Source: Pseudomonadota bacterium (GTDB lineage: Bacteria; Pseudomonadota; Alphaproteobacteria; Rhizobiales; Xanthobacteraceae). From it: a DNA stretch of 64,000 bases. The position numbers and the translations under genes are program-made. Where the stretch lies: positions 1 to 64,000 of the forward strand of contig CAUJJN010000192.1 in NCBI GenBank assembly GCA_963204905.1, given 5' to 3'. A model generated the notes under the pieces. The model saw nothing but the letters and a program-made list of their open reading frames with translations. It searched no databases and was not told the DNA's origin. Below, one piece after another: positions 9,536-19,032 of the stretch (the stretch's first letter is position 1; every line of letters starts with the position of its first letter).

Positions 9536-11464
9536 ATGACCTTGAAGCTTCCCCGTATCGATCGCCTCTCCAGTTTGACGCATCGGAATTTGTTGATCGC
9601 CATCCACGACGTTCTGGCGACGGTGGCGGCTGTTCTGGGCAGCTTTCTGTTGCGGTTTGATCCGAATTCCCTGCAAGACCGTTTGCCGCTGCTGCTGATT
9701 ATCCTTCCGCTGTTTGCGGTTCTCAGCGTCATCGTGTGTTTCGCCTTCCATTTGACGACCACGAAATGGCGATTCATTTCGTTGCCGGACGTGATCAACA
9801 TCGTCCGTGCGGCGACTGTACTGGCCGTGGCATTGTTGGCGCTGGACTACGTTCTTGTTGCGCCTGATGCCTACGGTGGTTTTTTCTTCGGAAAAGTCAC
9901 CATCATTCTTTATTGGTTTCTACAGGTCTTTTTCTTCGTTGGTCTGCGGTTCGCCTATCGCTATTTCCGGTTCACGAGAAGCCGGAACAAGGCACGTGCC
10001 GGCGATGTTGCGCCGACCTTGCTGATCGGTCTGGCGGCTGACGCCGAGATTTTCTTGCGTAGTTTCGAGAGCGGCGCGACGAAGCAGTTGTGGCCGGTGG
10101 GCATCCTGTCGCCGTCGCCCGCCGACCGTGGGCAACTCATCCGGGGAACTCCGATTCTCGGTTCTCCCGATGATCTGAAGGACGTCGTGAGCGACTTCGC
10201 CAGACGGGATCGGCCAATCAAGCGGCTGGTGATGGCGCCATCGGCGTTCGAGCAGGGGGCCAATCCGGAGTCGGTCATCGTCCAGGCCCGCAATATCGGC
10301 CTGATCGTCAATCAGCTCCCCTCGCTTGAGACAGGGGAAGTGCCGCGCTTGAAACCGGTGGCTGTGGAGGATCTGCTGCTGCGCCCCACAGTGAAAATTG
10401 ATCATGCGCGACTGGACGCCTTCGTTCGTGGCAAAGCGGTCATGGTCACGGGCGGCGGCGGGTCGATTGGTTCCGAAATTTGCGATCGTGTGGTCAGTTT
10501 CGGCGCAGCGCGGCTGTTGATCGTCGAGAACTCGGAGCCAGCGCTCTATTCCATTATGGAAGCCCTGAAAGTGGAAGCCGCCACAGGTGCCATCGAAGGC
10601 CGCATCGCGGACATTCGCGACTTCGATCGCATCCAGCAACTCATGAGCGAATTCCGACCTGATATCGTGTTCCACGCCGCGGCGCTCAAGCATGTTCCGA
10701 TCCTGGAGCGAGACTGGAGCGAAGGTGTGAAAACCAACGTGTTCGGCTCCATCAATGTCGCCGATGCTGCCATCGCCGTTGGCGTGGAAGCGATGGTGAT
10801 GATTTCCACAGACAAGGCGATCGAACCGGTATCGATGCTGGGTCTCACCAAGCGGTTCGCCGAAATGTATTGCCAGGCGCGCGACCGCGAACTCATGGAT
10901 CAGGCGACCAGCCGCTCTCCGACGCGCCTGATCTCTGTGCGGTTCGGCAATGTCCTGGCCTCGAAGGGATCTGTCGTTCCCAAATTCAAGGCTCAGATCG
11001 AAGCGGGCGGACCGTTGACGGTGACGCATCCTGATATGCTGCGCTACTTCATGACGATCCGTGAGGCTTGCAACCTGGTTGTCACGGCTGCTGCGCACGC
11101 GGTGACGGCGGATAGTTCGGGGGTGTCGGTTTACGTCCTCAATATGGGGCAGCCGATCAAAATCGTCGACCTCGCGAGGCGGATGGTCGAGTTGTCAGGG
11201 CTGCAGCTCGGCTACGACATCGATATCGTTTTCACCGGCGTTCGACCTGGCGAACGTATGAACGAGATTCTGTTCGGGAGCGACGAATCAACGAAGGATA
11301 TCGGAGTTGCCGGTGTTCTGGCGGCGGAGCCGAACCAGATGCCTATCGACACACTGAGGTCGCGGATCGCGGAGCTAAAGCGAGCGATCGAGAATAACGA
11401 CCGTGCCGCCATCAAGGCGGCGCTAGCTGATGCTGTGCCGCCGCTTGGTCGAAATCTCGCGTGA
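9536..11464 (+). CDS. Membrane-bound nucleotide-sugar 4,6-dehydratase, FlaA1/CapD/WbpM type
   Basis: Long members of this family dehydrate UDP-GlcNAc (or a related sugar) to a 4-keto-6-deoxy sugar, the first step to UDP-QuiNAc/FucNAc-type residues. The protein is 642 residues. Residues 15-145 contain four membrane spans, followed by a CoA-binding-like Rossmann domain, then the catalytic SDR domain from about residue 300 with GGGGSIGSE. The usual Tyr-x3-Lys is replaced by SMLGLTK after STDKAIEP, the known variation in the long WbpM-like proteins. RFGNVLASKGSVVP is also conserved. An AGGA ribosome site lies 5 bp before the ATG. The WecA-like transferase is convergent and overlaps its 3' end. 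Confidence 0.93.
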   Translation: MTLKLPRIDRLSSLTHRNLLIAIHDVLATVAAVLGSFLLRFDPNSLQDRLPLLLIILPLFAVLSVIVCFAFHLTTTKWRFISLPDVINIVRAATVLAVALLALDYVLVAPDAYGGFFFGKVTIILYWFLQVFFFVGLRFAYRYFRFTRSRNKARAGDVAPTLLIGLAADAEIFLRSFESGATKQLWPVGILSPSPADRGQLIRGTPILGSPDDLKDVVSDFARRDRPIKRLVMAPSAFEQGANPESVIVQARNIGLIVNQLPSLETGEVPRLKPVAVEDLLLRPTVKIDHARLDAFVRGKAVMVTGGGGSIGSEICDRVVSFGAARLLIVENSEPALYSIMEALKVEAATGAIEGRIADIRDFDRIQQLMSEFRPDIVFHAAALKHVPILERDWSEGVKTNVFGSINVADAAIAVGVEAMVMISTDKAIEPVSMLGLTKRFAEMYCQARDRELMDQATSRSPTRLISVRFGNVLASKGSVVPKFKAQIEAGGPLTVTHPDMLRYFMTIREACNLVVTAAAHAVTADSSGVSVYVLNMGQPIKIVDLARRMVELSGLQLGYDIDIVFTGVRPGERMNEILFGSDESTKDIGVAGVLAAEPNQMPIDTLRSRIAELKRAIENNDRAAIKAALADAVPPLGRNLA

Positions 11465-12475
11465 CCGACTAAAGTAAACAAGGACAGCCGCGACCGCAAT
11501 CACACCACAACCCAGCAGCGTGAATTGTGCTGACGGTGCGGTCCACAAAAGCGTTGCTGCCGCGAGGGCAGCCAGGACCACGTTGAGAACGAAGACGGTT
11601 GCGATGACCTGCATCACCGTCAATCCGTTGTCGGTTGCGCGCTGATAGAAATGAGTTCGGTGGGCGACCCAGATCCGTTCGCGATTGAATGCCCGCCTCA
11701 AGATTGTCACCGTTGCGTCCGCCAGATAGTAAAGCGGCAACAGAACGGCTGTCGCGACATGGCCCTGGGCGGCCAGTTCCAGGAGGCCCCATCCCAGCAG
11801 CAGCCCAATCGGCAGGCTTCCGACGTCGCCAAGAAAGAGCTTTGCCACCGGCTTGTTGAACGGCGCAAATCCGATCATTGCGCCGCCCAAGGCGCTCATG
11901 GCCATTGCTGTTGCGGACGGCAGATGGCCCGTCATGCCGAACATCGCCAATGCTCCGGTGATCGGGACCGTCTCGGCGACGGTCATCCAGTCGAGCCCGT
12001 CCATGAAGTTGACGAGATTGACGAACCAGATTCCTGCAATCAGAATCAGCCCTCTCTCAAGCCAGAACGGACATTGCGGGACAATCTGGACGGTCGCCGG
12101 AAGGGATACGATGATGATCCCGACCGCCAGCGCCTGGGAGATGAGGCGAGGTAGAACAGGAATCGGCCGGTAGTCATCGAACGCGCCGATCACCGCGATG
12201 AAAAGTGTCGCGGTGAAGACCGATATGACAGGCAGCCCGATTTCAAGCCCCGCCGTTGTCATTGCGAGAGCCGCGATGATCAGCGCAGCAACGACCACGG
12301 CGGCGCCGCCACCCTGCGGGGTCGGAATCGTATGAGATGATCGACTGTTCGGTTTCGCCAGCGCGTAGCGGCGTAGCATGGGTCGAATTGCGGCAGTCAG
12401 GCAAAACGACAAGATCGCTGAACAGGCCAACGCCAGAAATATGATTGAGGGAGGCGCCACGAGTGTCTCTGACAT
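11423..12475 (-). CDS. Polyprenyl-phosphate sugar-1-phosphate transferase, WecA/WbpL family
   Basis: This family starts glycan assembly by moving a sugar-1-phosphate from a UDP-sugar to undecaprenyl phosphate. About ten membrane segments are visible. Family motifs are present in order: GAFDDYRPIP (Asp-rich loop), NLVNFMDGLDWM, FLGDVGSLPIG and HRTHFYQR. I place the start at 12475 (MSETLVAPP), giving 350 residues. The track start at 12490 adds MYAIG, which lies inside a 25-bp tandem duplication; neither start has a good ribosome site. The 3' end overlaps the convergent dehydratase by 42 bp. With that dehydratase it probably sets the first sugar of the repeat unit. Confidence 0.9.
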   Translation of the reverse strand: MSETLVAPPSIIFLALACSAILSFCLTAAIRPMLRRYALAKPNSRSSHTIPTPQGGGAAVVVAALIIAALAMTTAGLEIGLPVISVFTATLFIAVIGAFDDYRPIPVLPRLISQALAVGIIIVSLPATVQIVPQCPFWLERGLILIAGIWFVNLVNFMDGLDWMTVAETVPITGALAMFGMTGHLPSATAMAMSALGGAMIGFAPFNKPVAKLFLGDVGSLPIGLLLGWGLLELAAQGHVATAVLLPLYYLADATVTILRRAFNRERIWVAHRTHFYQRATDNGLTVMQVIATVFVLNVVLAALAAATLLWTAPSAQFTLLGCGVIAVAAVLVYFSRSREISTKRRHSIS

Positions 12476-12476
12476 G

Positions 12477-12526
12477 CCGATTGCGTACATCGAAGATCGA
12501 ACCGATTGCGTACATGGAAGATCGAA
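12477..12526. repeat. 25-bp tandem duplication (2 copies) at the WecA-like start region
   Basis: Bases 12477-12501 and 12502-12526 are identical except for one base. Each copy contains ATGTACGCAATCGG on the minus strand, so each supplies a possible ATG, in different frames relative to the gene because 25 is not a multiple of three. Confidence 0.9.
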
Positions 12527-12796
12527 CTTCGGGAAGCTGCTGTTCAGGTTCGAATTGGAGAGGATGGCATTGTTCTCTCGCGCTGCATCTGAATACCCAT
12601 CGTGTGAATATTCATCGTGCCCCTTGCTTCGAGTGCTTCCGGCGGATTTTTGATCCGATATGGCGGCGGCAATTCGTTAATAATGACAATGGGATCGTAC
12701 GAGAAAGCACATTGACGCCGCATTTCGGGCGTCGTATCAACTTATTTTAGGCTATTATATATCAATCCCTTTTTGGTGTGATGGTACCAATTCAAT
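12527..12796. other. Divergent intergenic region before the 12797 glycosyltransferase-like gene
   Basis: This segment lies between the WecA-like start region and the plus-strand 12797 gene. It becomes AT-rich from about 12640. Apart from the promoter candidate at 12712-12740 I see no gene in it. Confidence 0.5.
12712..12740 (+). promoter_or_regulatory. Candidate sigma-70 promoter with inverted repeat in the spacer
   Basis: TTGACG and TATCAA are separated by exactly 17 bp, about 55 bp before the start of the 12797 gene. Inside the promoter, GACGCC-N8-GGCGTC forms an inverted repeat spanning the -35 box and spacer, which could be an operator. The -10 box is only a moderate match, so this is a candidate. 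Confidence 0.4.
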
Positions 12797-14419
12797 TTGT
12801 CCAAGCTCCTGGTGAACGCTGCCCGCATCCTCCGCAGGATACAAGGCCGTTGGCCGGTTCTGGCCCCCGCCTTGGATGTAGTTCGTAAAGGCGGGCGACC
12901 TCTGCTTCGAGCCTTGTGGCGGATCAGCAGTGTCCGCCATTCTGTCGTTGGACGCTTGACGAAGGCGTCTGCCGAAGTCCTGCGGGTTACAGCGCTCGGA
13001 AGTTCCAACCCCAACGCAAAAGGTCGCGAGGTTTGGATTTTCGAGGCGCGAACGCGGGATGGCAAAGCTATCGATCTGTCTCGATATGCCGATCCTGCCA
13101 AAATCAGACGCGATGTGGTTCTGGGCTCGCAGAGCGCAGCGGTCGCCATTCAGTTGTTCGAGGGTGAATGGGTCGATCTGCCTGTGGGGCAGGGCGGAGC
13201 GATATATCTTCTGGCGCACGCTGGGTCCGGGACGGCTCGCATTTCGACTGCCGTCCGTAGTCTGGCATTTGATCTGTTTGCGAACAGCTCCAGCATCGTA
13301 CGATTCGATGCGACCTTGATTCCGAACGTCGGAGGCGTCGTTAGCCATTTCGCTGCGGATCGGGAGGTGGGCGGGTTTAGTTCGATAGAGCTCTGGCAAA
13401 AGATGGCGGTGATTATCCGCCATCGCGAGTTTCTGGCTGACACGCCGCTAAAGGATACCTTGGCGCTGTACACTCCTCGTTGGAAAGGGGTGACTGCCGC
13501 TACGAATAATTTGTTCCCCTGCACTCTTCCCATTCCCTTCACGCCGGACATGCATCCCGATCAACTCACTGACCCCATGATTGGTGAGATCGCCGATGCC
13601 ATCGCGGCGTCGCCATTTGGCACGATCGTGATCTCCGGAGGTGATCCTGTTTTTTTCCGGATATTCGAGGAGTGCCGTCGTCGCAAGCCTGCGTTGAGGA
13701 TAATGCTGCTCTGGCATAGCAGTTACATGCAGATGGGCGAGCAGCACGATTGGCGACTCATGATGCCCTGGATCGCCGCTGCCGAGGCAGGGCATCTCGC
13801 ACGTTTCGGTGTTGTGAAACCCGGGCTGGATAAATTTCTTCGTGCACGAGGAATTGACTCGGCCTTCATCCAAAACGTTGTCCCTTTCAATCGCGAGCCT
13901 GCAAGAACGATCGTCCACGACGCGGTCGGCCTCTGGCACTCTGGTTCGACGGGCTATCGCAAGCCGCTGCTCCCTTCGCTACTTGCGTTGGCCGATATCG
14001 CAGGAATGCATCTGCGTTGCGCGGGCATCGGAGAGTTGGGCCGGAATGTGATCGATGAACTGCGTATTCCGGTTGCAAGCTTCTCCGCGAAACCGATCGC
14101 CCATGGTTCTGTGATGTCGGAGATGCGGCTGACTGATCTGACTCTCTACGTGACATTATCGGAATGTATGCCGATGGTTCCGCTGGAGAGTATAGCACAG
14201 GGGACGCCTTGCTTGATCGGTCCTTCCACCGAACTCTTCACCGAAGATCCGCTTTTGTTCGAGAAACTCATCGTCAAGGACCCCAGCAACCCGGTAGCAA
14301 TTCGTCGAGCGATTCTGGAAGCGCGCGATGACCTTGATCGGCTGCGCTTGCGGAGCGCAGATTACCTCGAGTCGTTGAATGCAAGAGGACGGGAGACACT
14401 CCTTGCGTTTCTCCAGTAG
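12797..14419 (+). CDS. Glycosyltransferase-like protein (GT-B fold suspected)
   Basis: This is a 540-residue cytoplasmic protein. The second half looks like a retaining GT-B glycosyltransferase: LLWHSSYMQMG at about residue 305, a GLWHSGSTGYRKP segment near 380, and an E-x7-E pattern in ECMPMVPLE (about 455-463) followed by AQGTPCL. The N-terminal 200 residues have no features I recognise. The same C-terminal layout recurs in the proteins at 14583 and 19033. The start is a TTG with no clear ribosome site, so it may be wrong by some codons. Donor and acceptor are unknown; the context says surface polysaccharide. Confidence 0.75.
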   Translation: MSKLLVNAARILRRIQGRWPVLAPALDVVRKGGRPLLRALWRISSVRHSVVGRLTKASAEVLRVTALGSSNPNAKGREVWIFEARTRDGKAIDLSRYADPAKIRRDVVLGSQSAAVAIQLFEGEWVDLPVGQGGAIYLLAHAGSGTARISTAVRSLAFDLFANSSSIVRFDATLIPNVGGVVSHFAADREVGGFSSIELWQKMAVIIRHREFLADTPLKDTLALYTPRWKGVTAATNNLFPCTLPIPFTPDMHPDQLTDPMIGEIADAIAASPFGTIVISGGDPVFFRIFEECRRRKPALRIMLLWHSSYMQMGEQHDWRLMMPWIAAAEAGHLARFGVVKPGLDKFLRARGIDSAFIQNVVPFNREPARTIVHDAVGLWHSGSTGYRKPLLPSLLALADIAGMHLRCAGIGELGRNVIDELRIPVASFSAKPIAHGSVMSEMRLTDLTLYVTLSECMPMVPLESIAQGTPCLIGPSTELFTEDPLLFEKLIVKDPSNPVAIRRAILEARDDLDRLRLRSADYLESLNARGRETLLAFLQ

Positions 14420-14582
14420 AAGTTCGGTCTTTTAGCAGAGTGAGTGTATTCTCAATTTCGAGTATGCAATCTAGTTGGGTCGACACCTAGTATTCGTGAT
14501 CTGCCCAGGGCTTCATCATCCAATTCGCAATCGGAACGGCGGCATGACTCCTGTGTCGCTTTTCCCGCAGAGACCGTGAAAT

Positions 14583-17500
14583 ATGGCTCACTTTGCATTT
14601 GTCTCATACGAAGTGGCCCCGACCGTTGCAGGAGGAGTCGGGGTTTTCATTGCGGCTGCGGCTGCGCTCCTCCCAAAAGACGGTCATCGTGTCAGCCTTC
14701 TGCTCGATATCGGTGAGGAGGCAATGGCGCGCTGGGTGGAGAAGGACTCGAAAGATATCGACCCTAGCGGACTCGTGGAAAGCATCCGTTTGGCGGATCT
14801 TTGCGAAGGCATGCCGGTGGATCGCGGCGATTTCCCATCCGATGCGCATTGGCAGAGCTATCGTTTCTCTTATGCCGTTGCGAAATTGCATTCTCGCTCG
14901 CCAATCGACTTTGTCGAGTTCGTCGATTATTGCGGCGCCGCTTATTACACTCTTGTCAGACGATCCGCAGAGCCGGAACATTTTCCACCTCGTATCGCAA
15001 TACGCCTTCATGCGACGATCGAGGTTATTGATCGGCGAGTGGCAGCGGAGTTTCAGTCATTTCGTACGACCGACTATGCCTTGGAGCGAGCGTCGCTCGC
15101 GATGGCGGATGTCGTGTTGTCGCCCGGACGTCGATTCTGGGAGGAGGAGTGTGCATCTCTCTATCCCAATGTCGATCGTAGCCGGGTGCAGGAATCGCGT
15201 CCTTTCCGACGAGATGTTCCGCGGATTCAAAACGCTGGCCGCGGTAAAAATGTCGTATACGTCGGGCGGGTTTCCACCCTCAAGGCAATGGACCGTGCAG
15301 CTCACGCGGGTGTTGCGACATTGAGCGATCCCGCCACCGCGATGAACGTCGATCGTTTCGTTCTCGTTGGTCCCGGAGAAGGGGTATCGTCATCCCAGCG
15401 TGCGACGGATATTCTCGCCATCGCGAGCGAAAACGCGGATCGAATCGTATTTCCGGGCCGCCTTTCGTACGAGCAGATCGCAGCGGAATTTGGCAAGGCC
15501 GCGCTTGCAATCTTTCCACACCGGATGGAATCGTTTTGTTATGCCGCTCACGAAGCGCATTTGGCCGGCGTTCCATTGATCCTTAATGATCTTCCTGCCT
15601 TTCGCGATCATTTCGTGGATGGTGAAACTGCGCTTTTCTTCAATGGGACTGTTGGCGACCTCGTCGACAAGATACGGCTTTGTCTGAACGACGCCGGTCT
15701 GCGCCTCAGACTATCGGAGAGCGTCGAACGGTATCGCACGCGCTACCAGCAACACGCATATGCCGACCATATTAGAGTTGCGCCCTTTGATGCAGGCTCG
15801 GTGCGAGAGGCCCCCATTGGGATCGTGGTTCTTGCAGCCGATCACGGACTAGAGGCGGCGTATCGCGCCGCCGAGACTTTTCGTGATACTATCGCCGGTG
15901 CTGTTGTCTATGTTCTCTGCCCATCTCAGTCCTCCAAGAAGACGATCTTCTTGTTTGGCAGATACTGGCAGGTATTTGACGCTGAGAAACGATCGATTGC
16001 GCCCTCGCAAGCGAGGCTGCCACGTGTGGCGTCTTTCGTTACGCCCGAAGCGCAAGGAGCGTCCGCATTTTTCGCCACAGCCGCACGAATGCTGGCCGCT
16101 GAATCCCGGATCGGAGCGGTGGTCCCTGCGACTCAGACTGAGACCGGACGTTGCCGAGTATCCGTCGCGCCCACCGAGATCGAGCGAGCCTTGGCCGCGC
16201 AATTACTCCTGATGGCGGCTTTCAGGCTTGAAGAAGGCACCACGATTGCCGATCTGGCGAATGATGGAACCGAGACTACGGAGATGTCGCTGTTGGTGAC
16301 CCTCCGAGCCGAGGGAAAAGTGATTGTTGATCTTCCGGATATCAGCGTGCCGGCCGCCTCTGTTGTTTCCAAGGGCGCCGGCAATGTCACGGGCGCGTGG
16401 CTTCGTCGGTTTGCGTGGTCGACCGATCGTGTGCTGTTGGCAGACATTCATGCTGAATGGGGTGCGGTGAGTACTCGGATTCGGCAGGTGGATATCACTC
16501 AAATCTCGACTGATGGCGAACTGCTAAGATCGAATGCGTCGTCGCTGACGATACACGTGCCCCAATCGAATTCGCCGGTTCAGTCAAGCCGTGTTACGAT
16601 TCTGTCAGTGCGCCGCGCTCCGAACGGCCCGCGTTTGTCGCTTGATGAGTTGCCGCGGACTGGATCTTGGGAGACGAAGATCGAGAATGATCGGTCTGGG
16701 GAGATGCTGGTTGGCGAAGCCGGCTCATTGACGGTAGCTGGCGCAATCGATCCTGAAGTCACGTTCCTGCTTGGACCGGATCAGGGAGAAGTTATCCTCT
16801 CACACATGGGGCAGGCGGTCCGCCTTAATCTCGAGAATAAAACATACTGGCAAATGACCTTGCCTGTTTCCAAGGCTTTCGCCTTCAACGAAGGAATGGA
16901 GGCGAAGCGGCATGCGATTCCGGCAACATTGTTCCTAAACCGGGACGTCGTGGATCAGATGATCTCTCTGGCGGGTGGAAATTCCGGCGAGCTAATTCTG
17001 TCGGAGTTTGCGGAGGATCGGCACCTGCTGAATGCTGCTGGATATAGCGCGCGTTCATGGAGTGTGCCGGGCGAGCTTGCCGGTAGGTACGATATTGTTG
17101 CCCGTGCTGCCGTGTTGGCGGCTCTCGATGATCGTGTTCGTCGTATCGTGGTTTTCGGGGGGAGTGAATTTCTGCCCCTCGTCGAACGACTTCTTGTGCG
17201 CACGCGTATCCACGTTTGCTATATCCCGCGCCCGGCGCTGTCGTGGCACTCTGGTGGTTGGGAATGGATCAAGTCGACAGCGGCGCTCGCCAAGCAATTT
17301 GCAGGAAGATTGGAGCTGCGCGCGCTCCCGGGATCCATCGCCGAAACCTTCCGACTGCTTGGCGTTTCCGTCAAATGCATGTCTCTCGGGATACAGGCTC
17401 CGGCGTTCAGGGAAGCTAGCGGGCCCGTTAACCTGGTTTTGCCCGCACGTTCTCCAACCATCCACAGCGGAGGGCATATCGCGGCGGCAGTGACGGAATT

Positions 17501-17933
17501 CTATCGCGAAGCCCCAGATTTGCTTGGGAGCATCTACTTGCCAGCGAACGGAGAACAGTCGGCCTTGATAATCGATCGTTTGGGGCGCGGTTGCCGGTCA
17601 CGAGTCTACGACGACGCACAGAACCTCATCGCAAGCCTGGAGGGGACCAAAGTCATCTATTGTGCACCCTTCGCCGATGATTCCGTCGACCCGATGAGCC
17701 TGTATACATTTGAAATTGGCGGTCTTTCGATCGTCGCGCCTGGTCCGATCGCGTTCAAGGACTCGGAGGTTCGGCGCATTCTTGAGGTTCCGTTCTGGGA
17801 AGACGCCAATCATATCTGCGCTCATTTGCTGGAGGCGGCCAAGAGTTACTCGAAACTGACGAAAATCCTGGCCGAAGCCGGCAACGAGAATGCTGGACAA
17901 CGATCAGAACCGCTTCAAAGTGAGCCCCTCTAA
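14583..17933 (+). CDS. Very large glycosyltransferase, GT4 domain plus second GT-like domain (1116 aa)
   Basis: The N-terminal 400 residues are a GT4-type transferase: an acceptor-domain start VAPTVAGGVGVF, then VVYVGRVSTLKAMDRA, PGRLSYEQIAAEF and the E-x7-E element ESFCYAAHE (about 315-323) with AGVPLI. Residues 420-800 contain no domain I recognise. The last 250 residues again look GT-B-like (LSWHSGGWEW, then DPMSLYTFEIGGLSIV) and match the layout of the proteins at 12797 and 19033. At 1116 residues it is more than twice a usual single transferase, so it may add two sugars. No signal peptide or membrane span is seen. It follows the 12797 gene by 163 bp on the same strand. Confidence 0.8.
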   Translation: MAHFAFVSYEVAPTVAGGVGVFIAAAAALLPKDGHRVSLLLDIGEEAMARWVEKDSKDIDPSGLVESIRLADLCEGMPVDRGDFPSDAHWQSYRFSYAVAKLHSRSPIDFVEFVDYCGAAYYTLVRRSAEPEHFPPRIAIRLHATIEVIDRRVAAEFQSFRTTDYALERASLAMADVVLSPGRRFWEEECASLYPNVDRSRVQESRPFRRDVPRIQNAGRGKNVVYVGRVSTLKAMDRAAHAGVATLSDPATAMNVDRFVLVGPGEGVSSSQRATDILAIASENADRIVFPGRLSYEQIAAEFGKAALAIFPHRMESFCYAAHEAHLAGVPLILNDLPAFRDHFVDGETALFFNGTVGDLVDKIRLCLNDAGLRLRLSESVERYRTRYQQHAYADHIRVAPFDAGSVREAPIGIVVLAADHGLEAAYRAAETFRDTIAGAVVYVLCPSQSSKKTIFLFGRYWQVFDAEKRSIAPSQARLPRVASFVTPEAQGASAFFATAARMLAAESRIGAVVPATQTETGRCRVSVAPTEIERALAAQLLLMAAFRLEEGTTIADLANDGTETTEMSLLVTLRAEGKVIVDLPDISVPAASVVSKGAGNVTGAWLRRFAWSTDRVLLADIHAEWGAVSTRIRQVDITQISTDGELLRSNASSLTIHVPQSNSPVQSSRVTILSVRRAPNGPRLSLDELPRTGSWETKIENDRSGEMLVGEAGSLTVAGAIDPEVTFLLGPDQGEVILSHMGQAVRLNLENKTYWQMTLPVSKAFAFNEGMEAKRHAIPATLFLNRDVVDQMISLAGGNSGELILSEFAEDRHLLNAAGYSARSWSVPGELAGRYDIVARAAVLAALDDRVRRIVVFGGSEFLPLVERLLVRTRIHVCYIPRPALSWHSGGWEWIKSTAALAKQFAGRLELRALPGSIAETFRLLGVSVKCMSLGIQAPAFREASGPVNLVLPARSPTIHSGGHIAAAVTEFYREAPDLLGSIYLPANGEQSALIIDRLGRGCRSRVYDDAQNLIASLEGTKVIYCAPFADDSVDPMSLYTFEIGGLSIVAPGPIAFKDSEVRRILEVPFWEDANHICAHLLEAAKSYSKLTKILAEAGNENAGQRSEPLQSEPL

Positions 17934-18015
17934 GCGACAATCGAGCGGAACGTCGTATCTGCGCGGTAAGGTCGGGCACAATGCCGTGGAGTTTGTTTCC
18001 AAACCAGCCGGATGA

Positions 18016-18924
18016 ATGAAATCAGCTTTGACCGCCGATACTGAAATCCCGTTAACCTTCATTATCCCGGCCTACGGACGGCAGTTGTTGCTCGATCGCG
18101 CGCTTCGAAGCCTCTGCTCGCAGGACGTGGTACCCCAATGTGTTGTTGTGGTTGATGACAATTCGGAGCCCGCGCTAAGGCTCCCGGTCTCCCTGAAACT
18201 CCCCCGCGTTGAACTGGTGCGTCAATCGAGTAACTGTGGTCCCGCAGCTGCGCGAAATGCCGGTCTCGCTCTGGCCCCGACCAAATGGGTTTCTTTCCTG
18301 GACTGCGATGATCTTTTGATTGCTAATACGCTGGGTTTACGTTGGCGACAGATGATCGATCGACAGCATCAGAGCTCTGATGAGAAAGTAATCACCGGTT
18401 GTTCGTGGATTGACGTAACGCCGGAAATGCAGCCCCTCCAAGTTCGGCATCCCAGACCAGGAAACAGCCCTGCCGATTTCGCCAGCGGATGCTGGTTCTC
18501 TCCCGGATCCTGCATCATCATGAACGCTCATGCGGCTCTTGAAGCCGTTGGCTTCCAGGACGAAAAGTTGCGCCGCCTTGAGGATATCGATTGGTTCTTG
18601 GCGCTTTCTCTGAAAGGTTTTCGGTTCGAGTCATCCGAAACTGTGGGAGCGCTCATCGAACGTAAGCGCGTACAGAATCCCAAGTCGATCCTCGATGCGG
18701 CTAAAGTCATCCAGGAGAAATGGAAGGATCTGCTTCCCGGCTCGCTGCGCCGGCGCCTCGACAGCTATCTTCAGCTTGAATCCGCGGCGGCTCACTATTT
18801 CGCGGGCGATCGCTTCGCAGCGATAGGTCACTACGCCCGGTCACTTATGCTTCAACCCAGGCTAAGTTTGCAGCTCTCGCCTGGTTGGGACATACGCTCG
18901 GCTGGTCAGTTCGCGCATCCATAA
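18016..18924 (+). CDS. Family 2 glycosyltransferase
   Basis: This inverting GT-A transferase has 302 residues. The N terminus PLTFIIPAYGRQLLLDRAL with VVVVDDNS is the standard GT2 opening, NCGPAAARNAGLALAP follows, and the metal-binding DxD element is in FLDCDDLL at about residue 97. RRLEDIDWFLALSLKGF fits the catalytic-base region (ED). The C-terminal 60 residues are probably helical and specific to this protein. It is the third transferase in the plus-strand run starting at 12797. Substrate unknown. Confidence 0.88.
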   Translation: MKSALTADTEIPLTFIIPAYGRQLLLDRALRSLCSQDVVPQCVVVVDDNSEPALRLPVSLKLPRVELVRQSSNCGPAAARNAGLALAPTKWVSFLDCDDLLIANTLGLRWRQMIDRQHQSSDEKVITGCSWIDVTPEMQPLQVRHPRPGNSPADFASGCWFSPGSCIIMNAHAALEAVGFQDEKLRRLEDIDWFLALSLKGFRFESSETVGALIERKRVQNPKSILDAAKVIQEKWKDLLPGSLRRRLDSYLQLESAAAHYFAGDRFAAIGHYARSLMLQPRLSLQLSPGWDIRSAGQFAHP

Positions 18925-18970
18925 GTTCATGGTCACGGTGTTGGCGCGACCTCCATACAGCGCTTCATCC

Positions 18971-18990
18971 TTCTGACTATTTTGTCAGAA
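18971..18990. terminator. Hairpin between convergent glycosyltransferase genes
   Basis: TTCTGAC-TATTTT-GTCAGAA forms a perfect 7-bp stem with a 6-nt loop, in the 108-bp gap between the 3' ends of the 18016 and 19033 genes. There is no long U-tract on either strand, so a bidirectional terminator is likely from position only. Confidence 0.4.
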
Positions 18991-19032
18991 TGGCATTACG
19001 GCCGGCCGCATAGATGGTGAATAGAGCCAGTC

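Noticed and set aside
9920-11098. 392-aa minus-strand ORF across the dehydratase
   Set aside because: It is opposite a gene with a full set of catalytic motifs and shows shadow-type composition.
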